Shown here one piece after another: positions 1 to 8,729 of a stretch of 59,033 nucleotides of DNA. The DNA comes from Planctomycetota bacterium (lineage in GTDB: Bacteria > Planctomycetota > Phycisphaerae > FEN-1346), in assembly GCA_030602705.1 (NCBI GenBank), contig JAUVZF010000015.1:1-59033 (forward strand), in the 5' to 3' direction. Position numbers and translations under genes: made by a program. Position 1 is the stretch's first letter; every line of letters begins with the position of its first letter. Under the pieces are notes generated by a model. The model was not told the DNA's origin. It worked only from the letters and a program-made list of their open reading frames with translations, and searched no databases.

Positions 1-131
1 GCCCTCGCCAAAGGCGAGGGCGAGCGGAGCGCTGTACCCCGAGTGCCCGCAGGAAATCTCGTCGTCCGGACACGGATAACGGCGATCCCGGCGCGCCGGG
101 ACTCGACTCGCTTCGCTCGCTCGGAATGACA
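1..131. repeat. Dispersed palindromic repeat, right-hand part
   Basis: The window opens with a perfect GCCCTCGCC/GGCGAGGGC hairpin (1-21). It then runs through a GC-rich palindrome and ends in TCGCTCGGAATGACA (117-131). A 32-base block at 78-109 is identical to 16341-16372, and the terminal motif recurs at 16392-16406, so this is one copy of a dispersed family (other copies 16266-16406 and 34163-34267). The left end may lie outside the window. Confidence 0.7.
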
Positions 132-141
132 CGCTAAACAC

Positions 142-220
142 GTAGCGCCGGGCTTTATGCCCGGCGGCCGCCCGTCAGGCCGACGGCGGTTCCGCGCCGG
201 GGATAAACCCCGGCGCTACG
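142..220. repeat. 79-bp palindromic element, copy 1
   Basis: The element starts GTAGCGCCGGGCTTTAT and ends with the inverted counterpart ATAAACCCCGGCGCTAC, giving imperfect terminal inverted repeats of about 24 bases around a short GC-rich core. Its reverse complement matches 12788-12866 at all but three adjacent positions. It overlaps the 3' end of the DUF6807 gene and could act in its mRNA 3' structure. No transposase is present, so it may be a MITE- or REP-like element. Confidence 0.75.
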
Positions 221-1192
221 GCTGTTCGGAAACACTTTCTCGCTCCCGCTTAGATACGCCTCGTAGGCCTCGGCCGTCTTACCTGCGGCCGCATCCCCGC
301 GGTGAAGCCAGACACGGTAGGCCAGTGTCACGGGTACTCCAGGTTGGAGCGTGTACGGTTCGAGACCCGGCCAACAGGGGCCGAGGAACCCGTAGTGGCG
401 CAGCGTCCAGCCGTGGGGTGCGCCGATGTTCTTCGGGTGGACGAAGACGGCGGCGCCGGACATCTCGCCGGCGCCCTCAAAGCGTGCCGACAGGTCCGCC
501 CACTTGAACGGTTTGCCGTTGCTGTCTTTCTGCCTGCCCGCCTCGGTGGTGATGACTGTATAGGTGCGCGGCGCGAAGCGGAAGCAGAACCCGCCGTACC
601 CCTTCCCGGCGGCGCCGAGCAACTCGATGGGGCCGCCGATGGCCTCGAAGGTGAGTTCGAAGTCGATGGCGCGGCCGACGGCGTCGGCCTTGTGGATGCG
701 GATGCGCACGGTCTCTGACCCTGCTCGCTCGCCGTCGTCGAGGCGCCAATCGTTCCGGACGGCAAGAAGGGCGCTGCCGCCGTCGGCCCGGCGGTCGAGC
801 CACTTGGCGTGGTGCTGCGCGATGCCATGAAGATGCCACAACTGGACGGCCTTGCCCCTGGCCTTCATGCGCGGCCACATCCAGGAGATGCCGCGATGAT
901 GGTAGTGGTCCTTGGGGAAGTCGTCCGTGAGGAGCGTGCCGTCGGGCGCCCAGACGGGATGGCAGTAGCAGGACCGCGTCCGGTTTTTCGGCACGCCTTG
1001 CTTCAACTGGTCGCCGAAGTTGTAAGTCAGGACAGGGGCGTCGCCGTCGAGAATCCGGAGGCGTCCGCCGTTGGGCTCGGCAAAGCGAAGCCCGTCTTTG
1101 CGGCCGGCAGCCCGGCTCCACCCGCAGGCGAAGACGGCTGCGCCGCCCGAGGCGGCCAGGAAGGTACGCCGGGTGATGTGCTGTTCTCGCAC
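155..1192 (-). CDS. DUF6807 (PmoA-family) secreted protein
   Basis: This 345-residue protein starts with a twin-arginine-like leader (TRRTFLAASGGAAVFACG, about residues 7-25). The body has the histidine-rich features of the DUF6807/PmoA family, for example FPKDHYHHRGISW near residue 95 and LWHLHGIAQHH near 118. These proteins are frequent in planctomycete polysaccharide-utilisation regions. The biochemical role is unsettled, although the name derives from a supposed methane-oxygenase link that does not imply methanotrophy here. The neighbours (symporter, GH5-like enzyme, DUF1080) suggest carbohydrate processing outside the cytoplasm. The last codons overlap a 79-bp repeat, so the C-terminal residues may be repeat-derived. 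Confidence 0.8.
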   Translation of the reverse strand: MREQHITRRTFLAASGGAAVFACGWSRAAGRKDGLRFAEPNGGRLRILDGDAPVLTYNFGDQLKQGVPKNRTRSCYCHPVWAPDGTLLTDDFPKDHYHHRGISWMWPRMKARGKAVQLWHLHGIAQHHAKWLDRRADGGSALLAVRNDWRLDDGERAGSETVRIRIHKADAVGRAIDFELTFEAIGGPIELLGAAGKGYGGFCFRFAPRTYTVITTEAGRQKDSNGKPFKWADLSARFEGAGEMSGAAVFVHPKNIGAPHGWTLRHYGFLGPCWPGLEPYTLQPGVPVTLAYRVWLHRGDAAAGKTAEAYEAYLSGSEKVFPNSRSAGVYPRRGTAVGLTGGRRA

Positions 1193-1231
1193 AACGCTTC
1201 TCCTTTTACGGGCTTTGCGGGAGCCACTAAT

Positions 1232-1350
1232 ACTACAACGCTACTTCGCCTTTTTGTCCGCCTGGTGGCCTTCCCAGGCCACCAGGAACAGGCATAAACT
1301 GTGTTCGCGGCGGCCTGGGAAGGCCGCCGCGCGGAACGTAGCGTTGTAGT
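1232..1350. repeat. Double-hairpin element with 13-bp terminal inverted repeats
   Basis: ACTACAACGCTAC (1232-1244) is perfectly repeated in inverse at 1338-1350. Inside are two perfect 10-bp hairpins: CCTGGTGGCC at 1261-1270 with 1277-1286, and CGCGGCGGCC at 1306-1315 with 1322-1331. It lies in the intergenic space upstream of the DUF6807 gene. A partial related terminus (CTACAACGCTAT) occurs near 57234. Confidence 0.7.
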
Positions 1351-1668
1351 TCTAACCCACGTTATTCACGTCCCTTTGCTGCCTTGAAGTAGAAACGGCC
1401 TCCGAAACCTTGTAGAATGCGGGCAATCTGAAGATCGGACCCGCTCGGCAAGGAGGCCTTTGCACGACAGCCTGTCGAGAGCAAGTTACCTTTTCGTTCC
1501 ACCCCTGTAAAGAGGTTGTCGCCGATTTTCGGGGCGGCCGGATGTAGGGTGGGTGCTCCGTACCCACGCGGCGTTTCGGACATTGGCCGGGCTGCTGCCG
1601 GTGATCGACCTCAGACCGCCGCCTGGGGTCGGGCAAAGCCGGCCGTCCGCCGAAAAGGAGAAAACAGC

Positions 1669-1977
1669 ATGCTGTCCCAGGAATACCCTAACCGGGAAAA
1701 GGGCACCCACTCGAAAAGGGCGTTCGTCATCGCCTTCATCGTTCTGACGTCGTTGTGCTGGTGTCCCTGGGCCTACGGGAGGGTGACGGGGCGGATGCTC
1801 TCCATTCCCACCTGGGCGGTGGTGGCCTATGTCTTTGCCGCCGCACTGTTCCTCCTGGAATGGGTCTTCCTGTTTCTCACGGGGCTGGCCGTAGACGACG
1901 AGGACCTTTCGGGCATCGTTTCGGAACTGGATGCGGCCGGGACCGACGACGTTACTGCGGCGAAGGAGGCGGAGTGA
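1669..1977 (+). CDS. Small membrane subunit preceding Na+/solute symporter
   Basis: A 102-residue protein with two hydrophobic helices (about residues 18-38 and 48-72) and an acidic tail. The ATG at 1669 is preceded by AAAAGGAG at the right distance, and the stop codon overlaps the ATG of the symporter (TGATG). Small two-helix proteins immediately upstream of an SSS-family transporter (DUF997/YhdT- and DUF4212-like) are established partners of such transporters. I infer the same role from size, topology and coupling; the sequence does not tell me the exact family. Confidence 0.75.
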   Translation: MLSQEYPNREKGTHSKRAFVIAFIVLTSLCWCPWAYGRVTGRMLSIPTWAVVAYVFAAALFLLEWVFLFLTGLAVDDEDLSGIVSELDAAGTDDVTAAKEAE

Positions 1978-3485
1978 TGTTCGAGATCGGCATCATCACG
2001 GGCATCTGCCTGCTTTCGGTCCTCATCAGTTACGCCGCCTTTCGTCGCGGGGCGTCGCGCAGCGCCGACGACTACTTTGTGGCCGGTTCGGGCCTGGGCT
2101 ATTTTGTGCTCATCTTCAGCCTGCTGGCATCGTTTCTGAGCGCCTTCGCCATGTTTGGCATCTCGGGCATGGGATACCGGTGGGGGTTTGGCGCCCTGTT
2201 CGTTCTGACGGTGAATCTCGTTCCTCTCGGGTTCCTGTGGTACTTCCTGCATCGCAAGACGTTTCTCCTCGGTCGGGCTCGAGGGTGGATGTCCATGGGG
2301 GCGCCGTTCGGCGAACGCTACGGCAACGGCATGCGTGCGATTATTCCGATCGTCGTGCTGGTGGCGTCGATTCCTTACCTGGTGGCGCAGGTCCAGGGCA
2401 TCGCCATCATGATCGAGGCCATGAGCGAGGGCGTCATCCCTTACGAGGCGGGTCTGTTCTTCGCGCCCACCTTCGTGGCTCTGTACCTGATACTGGGCGG
2501 CATGAAGGGTGCCGCCTGGGTGAACACGGTCCAGGGCATTTTCTTCACCGTCATGGTCTTCGTCCTGTTCTTTGCGGTGATGGCCAGGAACGGCGGCTTC
2601 GGGCCGACCATGGACATCGTCCATGAGAAGCACCCCGAACTGTTCCAACTGGGCGCGGCGGGCGGCAAGATCTGGAGTTACCCGATGATCTTCGGGTTCG
2701 CCGCCGCCATGTGCCTGGGGTGCGTCTGCTTTCCCCAGCCGTACATGCACGCCTATTCCAGCCGCTCGGCCAAGGGGTTCAAGGTCATGATCCTCGCCTT
2801 CGGCGCCATCTGCGTGGTCGTCATCAGCATGACCACCATGATCGGCATTGCGGGACGGACGCTGGTGACGGGGCTGGAAGGTGTGGAGGCCGACAAGATC
2901 TACGGCCTCGCCGCCGCACAGACGCTGCCGGACTGGGCAGCCGCCCTCGCGGTGGCCGGTGCGTTCGCGGCCGCCATGACCACGATCATCGGCGTCGTGT
3001 TCGGCAACGCGTCGAATATCGCCAACGATCTGTACAAACTCCTCCGGCCGCAGGCGAGCCCGAAGGAACTGGTCCGCCTCGCTCGCGTGTGCATCGCGGG
3101 GATCATGGTCGTGTGTATCCTGATGGCCTGGATCCCGAACATTCCCGTCGCCGAACTGGCCGTCATCGCCTTCGGCATCATGGCCGTGACGGTCTTCCCG
3201 CTCTGGGGCGCCTACTTCTGGAAACGTGCCACACGCTTCGGCGCCATCGCCGGCACGCTGGTCGGCGTGGGCATGAACCTGATGTTCCTGGTGTGGGGCC
3301 TCCTTGGCGGAACCGGCGCCAAGAAGATGCTTCTGGCACCCCAGGAGTTCCTGCTCAACCTGAACGGCTTCCTGGTGTCCTTCATCGTCGCGGGAGCCGT
3401 CTTCCTGGCCGTCTCCCTGGCCACCCGCCCCGGTCCGACCGAGACGAAGAGCCTCGGCCTGTTCTTTCACCCATCGCTTGACTGA
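1977..3485 (+). CDS. Sodium:solute symporter (SSS family)
   Basis: A 502-residue polytopic membrane protein with about 12-13 hydrophobic segments. It has the SSS hallmark near the N-terminus (SADDYFVAGSGLGYF, about residues 26-40), a GGMKGAAWVNTVQGIFF stretch near 175 and a late GNASNIANDLYKL stretch typical of transmembrane helix 8-9 regions. It probably couples Na+ entry to uptake of a sugar, organic acid or similar small solute. It is translationally coupled to the preceding small membrane gene by a one-base overlap. The flanking carbohydrate genes make a sugar or sugar acid the likeliest cargo, but the substrate cannot be read from sequence. Confidence 0.88.
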   Translation: MFEIGIITGICLLSVLISYAAFRRGASRSADDYFVAGSGLGYFVLIFSLLASFLSAFAMFGISGMGYRWGFGALFVLTVNLVPLGFLWYFLHRKTFLLGRARGWMSMGAPFGERYGNGMRAIIPIVVLVASIPYLVAQVQGIAIMIEAMSEGVIPYEAGLFFAPTFVALYLILGGMKGAAWVNTVQGIFFTVMVFVLFFAVMARNGGFGPTMDIVHEKHPELFQLGAAGGKIWSYPMIFGFAAAMCLGCVCFPQPYMHAYSSRSAKGFKVMILAFGAICVVVISMTTMIGIAGRTLVTGLEGVEADKIYGLAAAQTLPDWAAALAVAGAFAAAMTTIIGVVFGNASNIANDLYKLLRPQASPKELVRLARVCIAGIMVVCILMAWIPNIPVAELAVIAFGIMAVTVFPLWGAYFWKRATRFGAIAGTLVGVGMNLMFLVWGLLGGTGAKKMLLAPQEFLLNLNGFLVSFIVAGAVFLAVSLATRPGPTETKSLGLFFHPSLD

Positions 3486-3490
3486 CCCCT

Positions 3491-4555
3491 TTAGCGCTCG
3501 GTCTTTGCAAATCTGAAGTTGCGAATTAACTCGACCTCCTTAGGTCGATACGGTGTGCCGTCAGGGCGCAAAAGGTCGTGGAACCACAATTCGGGTTCCG
3601 CCGCGCCTTTCTTTGAACCCCAGGGATAATGCGTTTGGATGCGTCCCTTTACCAGGCCCCACATATACCAGCCGATGTTCTTTTCGGCAAAGGCGGGCAA
3701 CACCGTACCAAATCGCGATCCACGTGTTCGGGCGATACACTCGGTGCAGATCGCCGGCCTCTCGGCGACCCAGCGGGCAAGTCGCTTCGGGTTCGGCGCC
3801 CCGTAGTCGTGGAAGGTCGCGATGTCCCACAAGTCCTCCGCCTGCCAGCAGGTAGTCACCGGCTGCATCGGGTCGACGCTGCGTGCCCAGGCAAACGCCG
3901 CCACGACGAGCGGCCGACTCTTCTTCTTCGGCTCGTTGTAAAGATCCCATACGAGAACCCTTTTGTCCTCGGCAAAATGACCAACGACGGCGGTGACATA
4001 CTTCTGGAGCGCCGGCCAGTGGCGGCGCTGCCTCCGGCGCTGCCCCGGGCTGGCGGTCCAGCGGCTGTTGTGAACTCCCGGGATCGGGTCGGGCTGCGGG
4101 CCAAGCGTCGGTTCTTGAATAAAACAATCACAGAAGAGGACAAACATTACCGAGATATGGTGTTTGTCGGCGATTGCCACGAACCGTTCCATCCGTTGAA
4201 TCAGCCCGTCCGGATCGGACTCGTACACGACGTACTGCACGAATACGCGGACACTATTGAGTCCGGCCTTTTCGGCCCAGCCCAGTTCCTGGTCAATCGT
4301 CTTGGGATCAAAAGTCTCGGATTGCCACATCTCGGTCGTATTGACGGCCGTTCGGGGCAAGTAGTTGCAGCCGCGGACCGGCCCGATTTGTCTGTACCAT
4401 TTCCAGGCTTTCTCCGGCGACCATCGCGCTTGATCGGCGCCGTGGATCAGCACCCGGGGACCGGCGGCGTGCGCAAGAGTCAGGCCCAACCCCTGTGGCA
4501 GTACGAAGAAGGCGATCAGCGTGGCGGCAAGTCTCGTCCATGTTGAGAGATGCAT
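3491..4555 (-). CDS. GH5-like glycoside hydrolase, secreted
   Basis: A 354-residue protein with a signal peptide (hydrophobic RLAATLIAFFVLPQGLGL, about residues 8-25). It has a TIM-barrel glycosidase pattern: NSVRVFVQYVVYE near 125, VWDLYNEPKKKS (acid/base Glu in the NEP motif) and a later PAICTEC Glu that could be the nucleophile. The ATG at 4555 is chosen because GGAG lies seven bases upstream; a longer frame reaches 4627. It faces the symporter convergently with only five bases between the stops. Most similar in pattern to clan GH-A mannanase or cellulase-type enzymes; the polysaccharide is unknown. Confidence 0.75.
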   Translation of the reverse strand: MHLSTWTRLAATLIAFFVLPQGLGLTLAHAAGPRVLIHGADQARWSPEKAWKWYRQIGPVRGCNYLPRTAVNTTEMWQSETFDPKTIDQELGWAEKAGLNSVRVFVQYVVYESDPDGLIQRMERFVAIADKHHISVMFVLFCDCFIQEPTLGPQPDPIPGVHNSRWTASPGQRRRQRRHWPALQKYVTAVVGHFAEDKRVLVWDLYNEPKKKSRPLVVAAFAWARSVDPMQPVTTCWQAEDLWDIATFHDYGAPNPKRLARWVAERPAICTECIARTRGSRFGTVLPAFAEKNIGWYMWGLVKGRIQTHYPWGSKKGAAEPELWFHDLLRPDGTPYRPKEVELIRNFRFAKTER

Positions 4556-4740
4556 GGCACGTCTCCATAGAGCCTGTTGCATGAACGCCCCTGGCCGACC
4601 GCCAACTCCCGTCGCGTTCGGCTTCAAGTCGGCCGGAGCACGTCGTTGGAGCAGAGGGTAACGCTTTCCGGGGGAGCGTCAACCCCTCTTCGCTCAATTC
4701 CAATTCGCCTTGCCGATGCGGCCTACACGCTCCAGGGGGA

Positions 4741-4907
4741 GCGCATGGCGCGGCGGGCAGTCTTGTCCGCCGCGCACCGGCGCGGTGGAACGCACGGCCG
4801 GGCAAGACCGGCCGTGGCACGCGGCACCCGCGCATGTGGCACGGCTGGCTTGTCCAGCCGTGTATCCTAGACGGGCCCTCCACGGCCGGACAAGCCGGCC
4901 GTGCCAC
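4741..4907. repeat. Array of four related hairpins
   Basis: Four palindromes follow one another: 4748-4776, 4793-4815, 4836-4862 and 4881-4903. Each has a CACGGC(C/T)GG-type stem and a loop containing CTTG or CAAG. The array closes with CCGTGCCACC, the end motif of another dispersed family in this window (6657, 17716, 30699). It fills most of the 359-base gap between the GH5-like gene and the DUF1080 gene and could act as a terminator or 3'-end structure for the latter. Confidence 0.65.
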
Positions 4908-4914
4908 CCTCTTT

Positions 4915-5664
4915 CTACTTCTTCGCCGACAGGTCCTTGACGTAGATGTTTCGGAACTGGATGAGGCTGGAGGCCGGGTTGTATTTGCCGGTCTTGGTGT
5001 TCAGGCCGCCGTGATGCTGGAGGACGAAGGGGCCTTTGGCGGGCAGACCGGCCAGGCGGGCCTTGTCGATGACCGTCTTGCCGTTGAGTTCAACGGTCAG
5101 CGTCTCGCCTCGGAGTGTGATGACGAAGGTGTTCCACTGGCCGACGGGGTTGTCGGCCTTGACCTTGGGGACGCAGGCGGCTCGGACCTCGGGCGGCTGG
5201 CTCTTGTCGTTGCGGTAACCCCACAGTTCGCCCGACCCGCACGGCCAGCACCATATGTTGATCTGCGCCTTGCCCGTGCCGCGCAGGAAGATGCCGGAGT
5301 CGGCGTTCGGCGTCGGCGTCTTGATGACCTTGCCGCTGGAGTCTTTCTTCAGCGACCCGTCGGGCAGGATGATGGGCATGGCGTACAGGCCGCTGGTCTT
5401 CTTGAGTCGCCAGTCGATCGTCAGGACGAAGTCGCCAAACGATTCCTCGCTGGTGAGGTTCTTGTTGCCCTTGGCCTCGGAGGCGGCGTCGTAATCGAGA
5501 CAGGAGTCAACGACCTTCCAGTGGCCGTTGTCGCCTTGGGGCACCTTCCAGCCGGTCATGTCCTTGCCGTTGAAGAGGCTCTTCCATCCCTCGCCGGGCG
5601 GGGGGGCGGCGGCAGTCGTCAGCAAGCACAGCGTCATCAGTACGGCGGTTGCAATCTGTCTCAT
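4915..5664 (-). CDS. DUF1080 (3-keto-disaccharide hydrolase-like) secreted protein
   Basis: A 249-residue protein with a signal peptide (MRQIATAVLMTLCLLTTAAA). It is followed by the family signature GEGWKSLFNGKDMTGWKVP and a jelly-roll with SGLYAMPI, NADSGIFLRG and QHHGG segments. DUF1080 proteins are concanavalin-like glycan-active domains common in Planctomycetota and Bacteroidota; some act on 3-keto-glycosides. The complete domain and normal length point to an intact gene. Its role here is inferred to be extracytoplasmic sugar processing alongside the GH5-like enzyme. Confidence 0.88.
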   Translation of the reverse strand: MRQIATAVLMTLCLLTTAAAPPPGEGWKSLFNGKDMTGWKVPQGDNGHWKVVDSCLDYDAASEAKGNKNLTSEESFGDFVLTIDWRLKKTSGLYAMPIILPDGSLKKDSSGKVIKTPTPNADSGIFLRGTGKAQINIWCWPCGSGELWGYRNDKSQPPEVRAACVPKVKADNPVGQWNTFVITLRGETLTVELNGKTVIDKARLAGLPAKGPFVLQHHGGLNTKTGKYNPASSLIQFRNIYVKDLSAKK

Positions 5665-5697
5665 GGTTTGGTGTTCCTAATGGGTTGCATGTGTGGG

Positions 5698-6567
5698 TCA
5701 GTCGAGTCGGATTCCCTTCTCCTCGAGCCACTCCTTGAGGTCGCTCATTTGTGTCTCGAACAGTTGGCTGTCGTAGGCGGACTCCATTTTGTGGATCATC
5801 TCGGCCAGTTCCGGCCTCTCGCCGATCGCCTCGTTGACCTTGTCCTCGAAGCCGTCGGTGGTGGACCGGAGGTCGTCGAGGTCGATACTGAGGCCGAGGA
5901 TGGCGGCCGTCCGCCGCGTGACCGCCTCGATGCACCGCGGGTTGGGGCCGTGGATGTAGGCGGGGATCTCGGCGACGATGGCGGCCATCGGGAGGCCTTT
6001 CTCGCCGGCGAGGCGGGTCAGGTAGGTCGAGATGCCGGCCGGCCCCTCGTAGTTCGCGAACCCCAGGCCGTGCGGTTCCAGGATCGCCTTCAGGCCCGTC
6101 TCCGACACCGAACAGTACAGCCGCGGGTCGCGCGTGTGGGGCACCACGCCGGCGTAACTGCCGATGAAGTAGATCGTCTCGACGGCCAGTTCCGACGCCA
6201 GCGTGAAGATGCAGTCGGCGAAGTCCTCCCAGTTGAGGTTGGGTTCCTTGCCGCAAAACAGGATGAGGCCGGTCGCCTCGTCCGCGTGGAAGATGTTCTC
6301 GGGGAACTCGCACGTGGTTACGAGGCCGTCGGCGATGACGGCGTGCGGGCGGAACAGGGCCGAGATCTCCATCGGCCCGGGGACATTGTAGATGTAGAAG
6401 CCCTCGGGCTCGATCTCGGCTATCGGGGCGGCGCCGACCGCGTCGATGAGGTGCCGCACCGTGCCGGTGGCCACGTCGCCGCCGTCCATCCAGCCCGATA
6501 GGCCGAGGAGCATGCGCGGGTTCTCCAGGTGCGGTCGGTCGTGGATTATGAGGTGGTCGGCTGCCAA
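5698..6567 (-). CDS. PAC2 family (proteasome assembly chaperone-like) protein
   Basis: A 289-residue cytoplasmic protein. It carries the PAC2-family pattern of LLGLSGWMDGGDVATGTVRHL near the N-terminus, then YFIGSYAGVVPHTRDPRLYCS and GISTYLTRLAGEKGLPM mid-protein, and a C-terminal helical stretch rich in Glu. Bacterial PAC2 proteins relate to archaeal and eukaryal proteasome assembly chaperones, but their function in bacteria without a proteasome is not settled. It lies 33 bases upstream of the DUF1080 gene on the same strand, which may be coincidental, and is divergent from the aldehyde oxidoreductase. Confidence 0.85.
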   Translation of the reverse strand: MAADHLIIHDRPHLENPRMLLGLSGWMDGGDVATGTVRHLIDAVGAAPIAEIEPEGFYIYNVPGPMEISALFRPHAVIADGLVTTCEFPENIFHADEATGLILFCGKEPNLNWEDFADCIFTLASELAVETIYFIGSYAGVVPHTRDPRLYCSVSETGLKAILEPHGLGFANYEGPAGISTYLTRLAGEKGLPMAAIVAEIPAYIHGPNPRCIEAVTRRTAAILGLSIDLDDLRSTTDGFEDKVNEAIGERPELAEMIHKMESAYDSQLFETQMSDLKEWLEEKGIRLD

Positions 6568-6656
6568 CGCGTTTCCCTCTTCGCTTCCTCACTGAGAGTG
6601 TACGGGTTTCGTGGCCGTGTCAGAAGGTTTTTTTGCCGGCAGTGTGCCTCGCAGCG

Positions 6657-6743
6657 GGTGGCACGGCCACGCGAAGCGTGACCGTGGGCTCCTCGGCGCG
6701 ACCCGACCCACGGCCACGCATACTGCCGCGTGACCGTGCCACC
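6657..6743. repeat. GGTGGCACGG palindromic element, copy 1
   Basis: GGTGGCACGGCCACGC at 6657 is mirrored by CGTGACCGTGCCACC ending at 6743. The core (CTCCTCGGCGCGAC) is found inverted in the related element at 17716-17806. The 331-base gap 6568-6898 between the divergent PAC2 and AOR genes otherwise holds only the start-site region of AOR; I could not fix a promoter. Confidence 0.7.
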
Positions 6744-6898
6744 TTCTTGAGGGCGTGCCCGTCATTTCTTCTGCTCTCCCGGCGGCCGCCCGAGACCGGT
6801 CGCGCGCGGGCAATTCGCTTGACACCGGCGTTATGGCGGCAGAACATCGGTTGTGTCATTCCGAGTGCGTGTACGGCGGTCTGTCGGGAGGCGAATTC

Positions 6899-8695
6899 AT
6901 GGGCGGATACTGCGGCAAACTCCTTCGAATCAACCTGGCCTCCGGCGAGATTTCCACCGAGGCGATCGACCGGGACATCGCCAGGAAGTTCATCGGAGGA
7001 CGCGGGGTGGGCACCTGGTACCTCGCCCGGGAGATCGACCCGCAGATCGATGCCCTCTCGCCGGCCAACAAGTTGATTATCGCAACCGGACCGGTCACGG
7101 GCACACGCGAGCCGGCCTCGGGGCGGTACATGGTCGTCACGAAGAGCCCGCTGACCGGCACGGTGGCGTGCAGCAACTCGGGCGGCTACTGGGGCCCGGA
7201 ACTGAAGTTCGCCGGCTACGACGTGCTTATCCTCGAGGGCAAGGCGCCCCGGCCGTCCACTATCACCATCCGCGACGCCGAGGTCCGGATCCACGACGCC
7301 GCCGACTACTGGGGCAAACTCGTCGGCGAGACGACCGACACGCTGCTCGATGCGTTCGGCGACCCGAAGGCCCGCGTTCTGGCGATCGGCCCGGCCGGAG
7401 AAAAGATGAGCCCCATCGCCGCCGTCATGAACGACAAGTACCGCGCCGCCGGGCGAAGCGGCGTCGGGGCCGTCATGGGCAGCAAGAACCTCAAGGCCAT
7501 CGTCGTCCGAGGGTCCGGCAGGGTCGAACCGGCCGAGCCCGATAAGGCCGCCGAACTCGCCAAGAGCCACGTCGCGCGGCTCAAGGAGAACGACATCACC
7601 GGCGGGGGCCTGCCGACCTACGGCACGGCCGTCCTGGTGAACATCATCAACGAGAGCGGCATCTATCCGACCGAGAACTTCCAGAAGGCCTACTTCGAGG
7701 CGGCCGACCAGGTCTCCGGCGAGACGCTGGCAGAGAAGTACCTGACCGGCAAGGACGTCTGCTACCGTTGCCCCATCGCCTGCGGGCGGTACTGCGAGGT
7801 GGACGGCGTCGAGGGCGCCGGCCCGGAGTACGAGACGATCTGGGCCTACACGGCCGACTGCGGCGTGACGGACCTGGTGGCGGTCATCAAGGCCAACAAG
7901 TGGTGCAACGAGTACGGCCTCGACACGATCAGTGCCGGCGCGACGATCGCCTGCGCGATGGAGATGCACGCCAAGGGCATCCTCAAGGACGCGGACGTGG
8001 ACGGGCCGCCCCTGGAGTTCGGCTCCGGCGAGGCCGTCGTCGAGTGGACCCGCAAGATGGGCGCCGGCGAGGGATTCGGCGCCAAACTGGCCCAGGGCTC
8101 CTACCGCTTTGCCGAGATGTACGGGGCGGCCGAACTGTCGATGTCGGTCAAGAAACAGGAACTGCCCGCCTACGACCCGCGCGGCGTCCAGGGCCTGGGA
8201 CTCCAGTACGCGACCAGCAACCGCGGCGGGTGCCACGTCCGCGGGTACCTGATCTCGCCGGAGATCCTCGGCGTGCCGGAGAAACTCGACCCGCTCAGCC
8301 TCGAAGGCAAGGCCGTCTGGTGCAAGGGGTTCCAGGACCTGACCGCCGTGATCGACTCGCTCGGGCTGTGCCTGTTCACCTCGTTCGCCCTCGGCGCCGA
8401 CGACTACCGCGACATCTTCAACGCCACCGTCGGCGGTACGTTGAGTTCGGACGAACTGATAAGGGCCGGCGAGCGCATCTGGAACCTCGAACGGATGTTC
8501 AACCTGAAGGCCGGCATCGGCCCCGACCAGGACACCCTGCCGAAACGTCTCCTCTCGGAGCCGATCCCCGAAGGTCCGTCCAAGGGCCACGTCCACCATC
8601 TCGGCGAACTGCTGCCGCAGTACTACAAGGAGCGCGGCTGGAGCGCAGACGGCGTGCCGACCGACGAGAAACTGGCCGAACTCGGCCTGACGTAG
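6899..8695 (+). CDS. aor: Aldehyde:ferredoxin oxidoreductase (tungsten AOR family)
   Basis: A 598-residue enzyme of normal AOR length that oxidises aldehydes to carboxylic acids with ferredoxin, using a tungsten (or molybdenum) bis-pterin and one [4Fe-4S] cluster. The N-terminus MGGYCGKLLRINL is typical, and GGRGVGTWYLA follows. The cluster ligands are visible as CYRCPIAC (about residues 287-294) plus the distal Cys in DSLGLCLF near 490. The ATG at 6899 has GGGAG upstream. A MoaD-like gene follows after 34 bases, a standard arrangement. The enzyme implies anaerobic metabolism and could remove aldehydes made by the alcohol dehydrogenase at 13103, although that link is only inferred. Confidence 0.93.
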   Translation: MGGYCGKLLRINLASGEISTEAIDRDIARKFIGGRGVGTWYLAREIDPQIDALSPANKLIIATGPVTGTREPASGRYMVVTKSPLTGTVACSNSGGYWGPELKFAGYDVLILEGKAPRPSTITIRDAEVRIHDAADYWGKLVGETTDTLLDAFGDPKARVLAIGPAGEKMSPIAAVMNDKYRAAGRSGVGAVMGSKNLKAIVVRGSGRVEPAEPDKAAELAKSHVARLKENDITGGGLPTYGTAVLVNIINESGIYPTENFQKAYFEAADQVSGETLAEKYLTGKDVCYRCPIACGRYCEVDGVEGAGPEYETIWAYTADCGVTDLVAVIKANKWCNEYGLDTISAGATIACAMEMHAKGILKDADVDGPPLEFGSGEAVVEWTRKMGAGEGFGAKLAQGSYRFAEMYGAAELSMSVKKQELPAYDPRGVQGLGLQYATSNRGGCHVRGYLISPEILGVPEKLDPLSLEGKAVWCKGFQDLTAVIDSLGLCLFTSFALGADDYRDIFNATVGGTLSSDELIRAGERIWNLERMFNLKAGIGPDQDTLPKRLLSEPIPEGPSKGHVHHLGELLPQYYKERGWSADGVPTDEKLAELGLT

Positions 8696-8729
8696 GCGCT
8701 GCGGCGACCGCGAAAGGTGGTGTGCCGGT

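Noticed and set aside
350-375. tRNA T-loop-like word GGTTCGAGACCCGG
   Set aside because: It lies inside the DUF6807 coding frame and no cloverleaf can be built around it.
1827-3470. 547-codon open frame antisense to the symporter
   Set aside because: Charged, domain-free protein opposite a clear membrane transporter.
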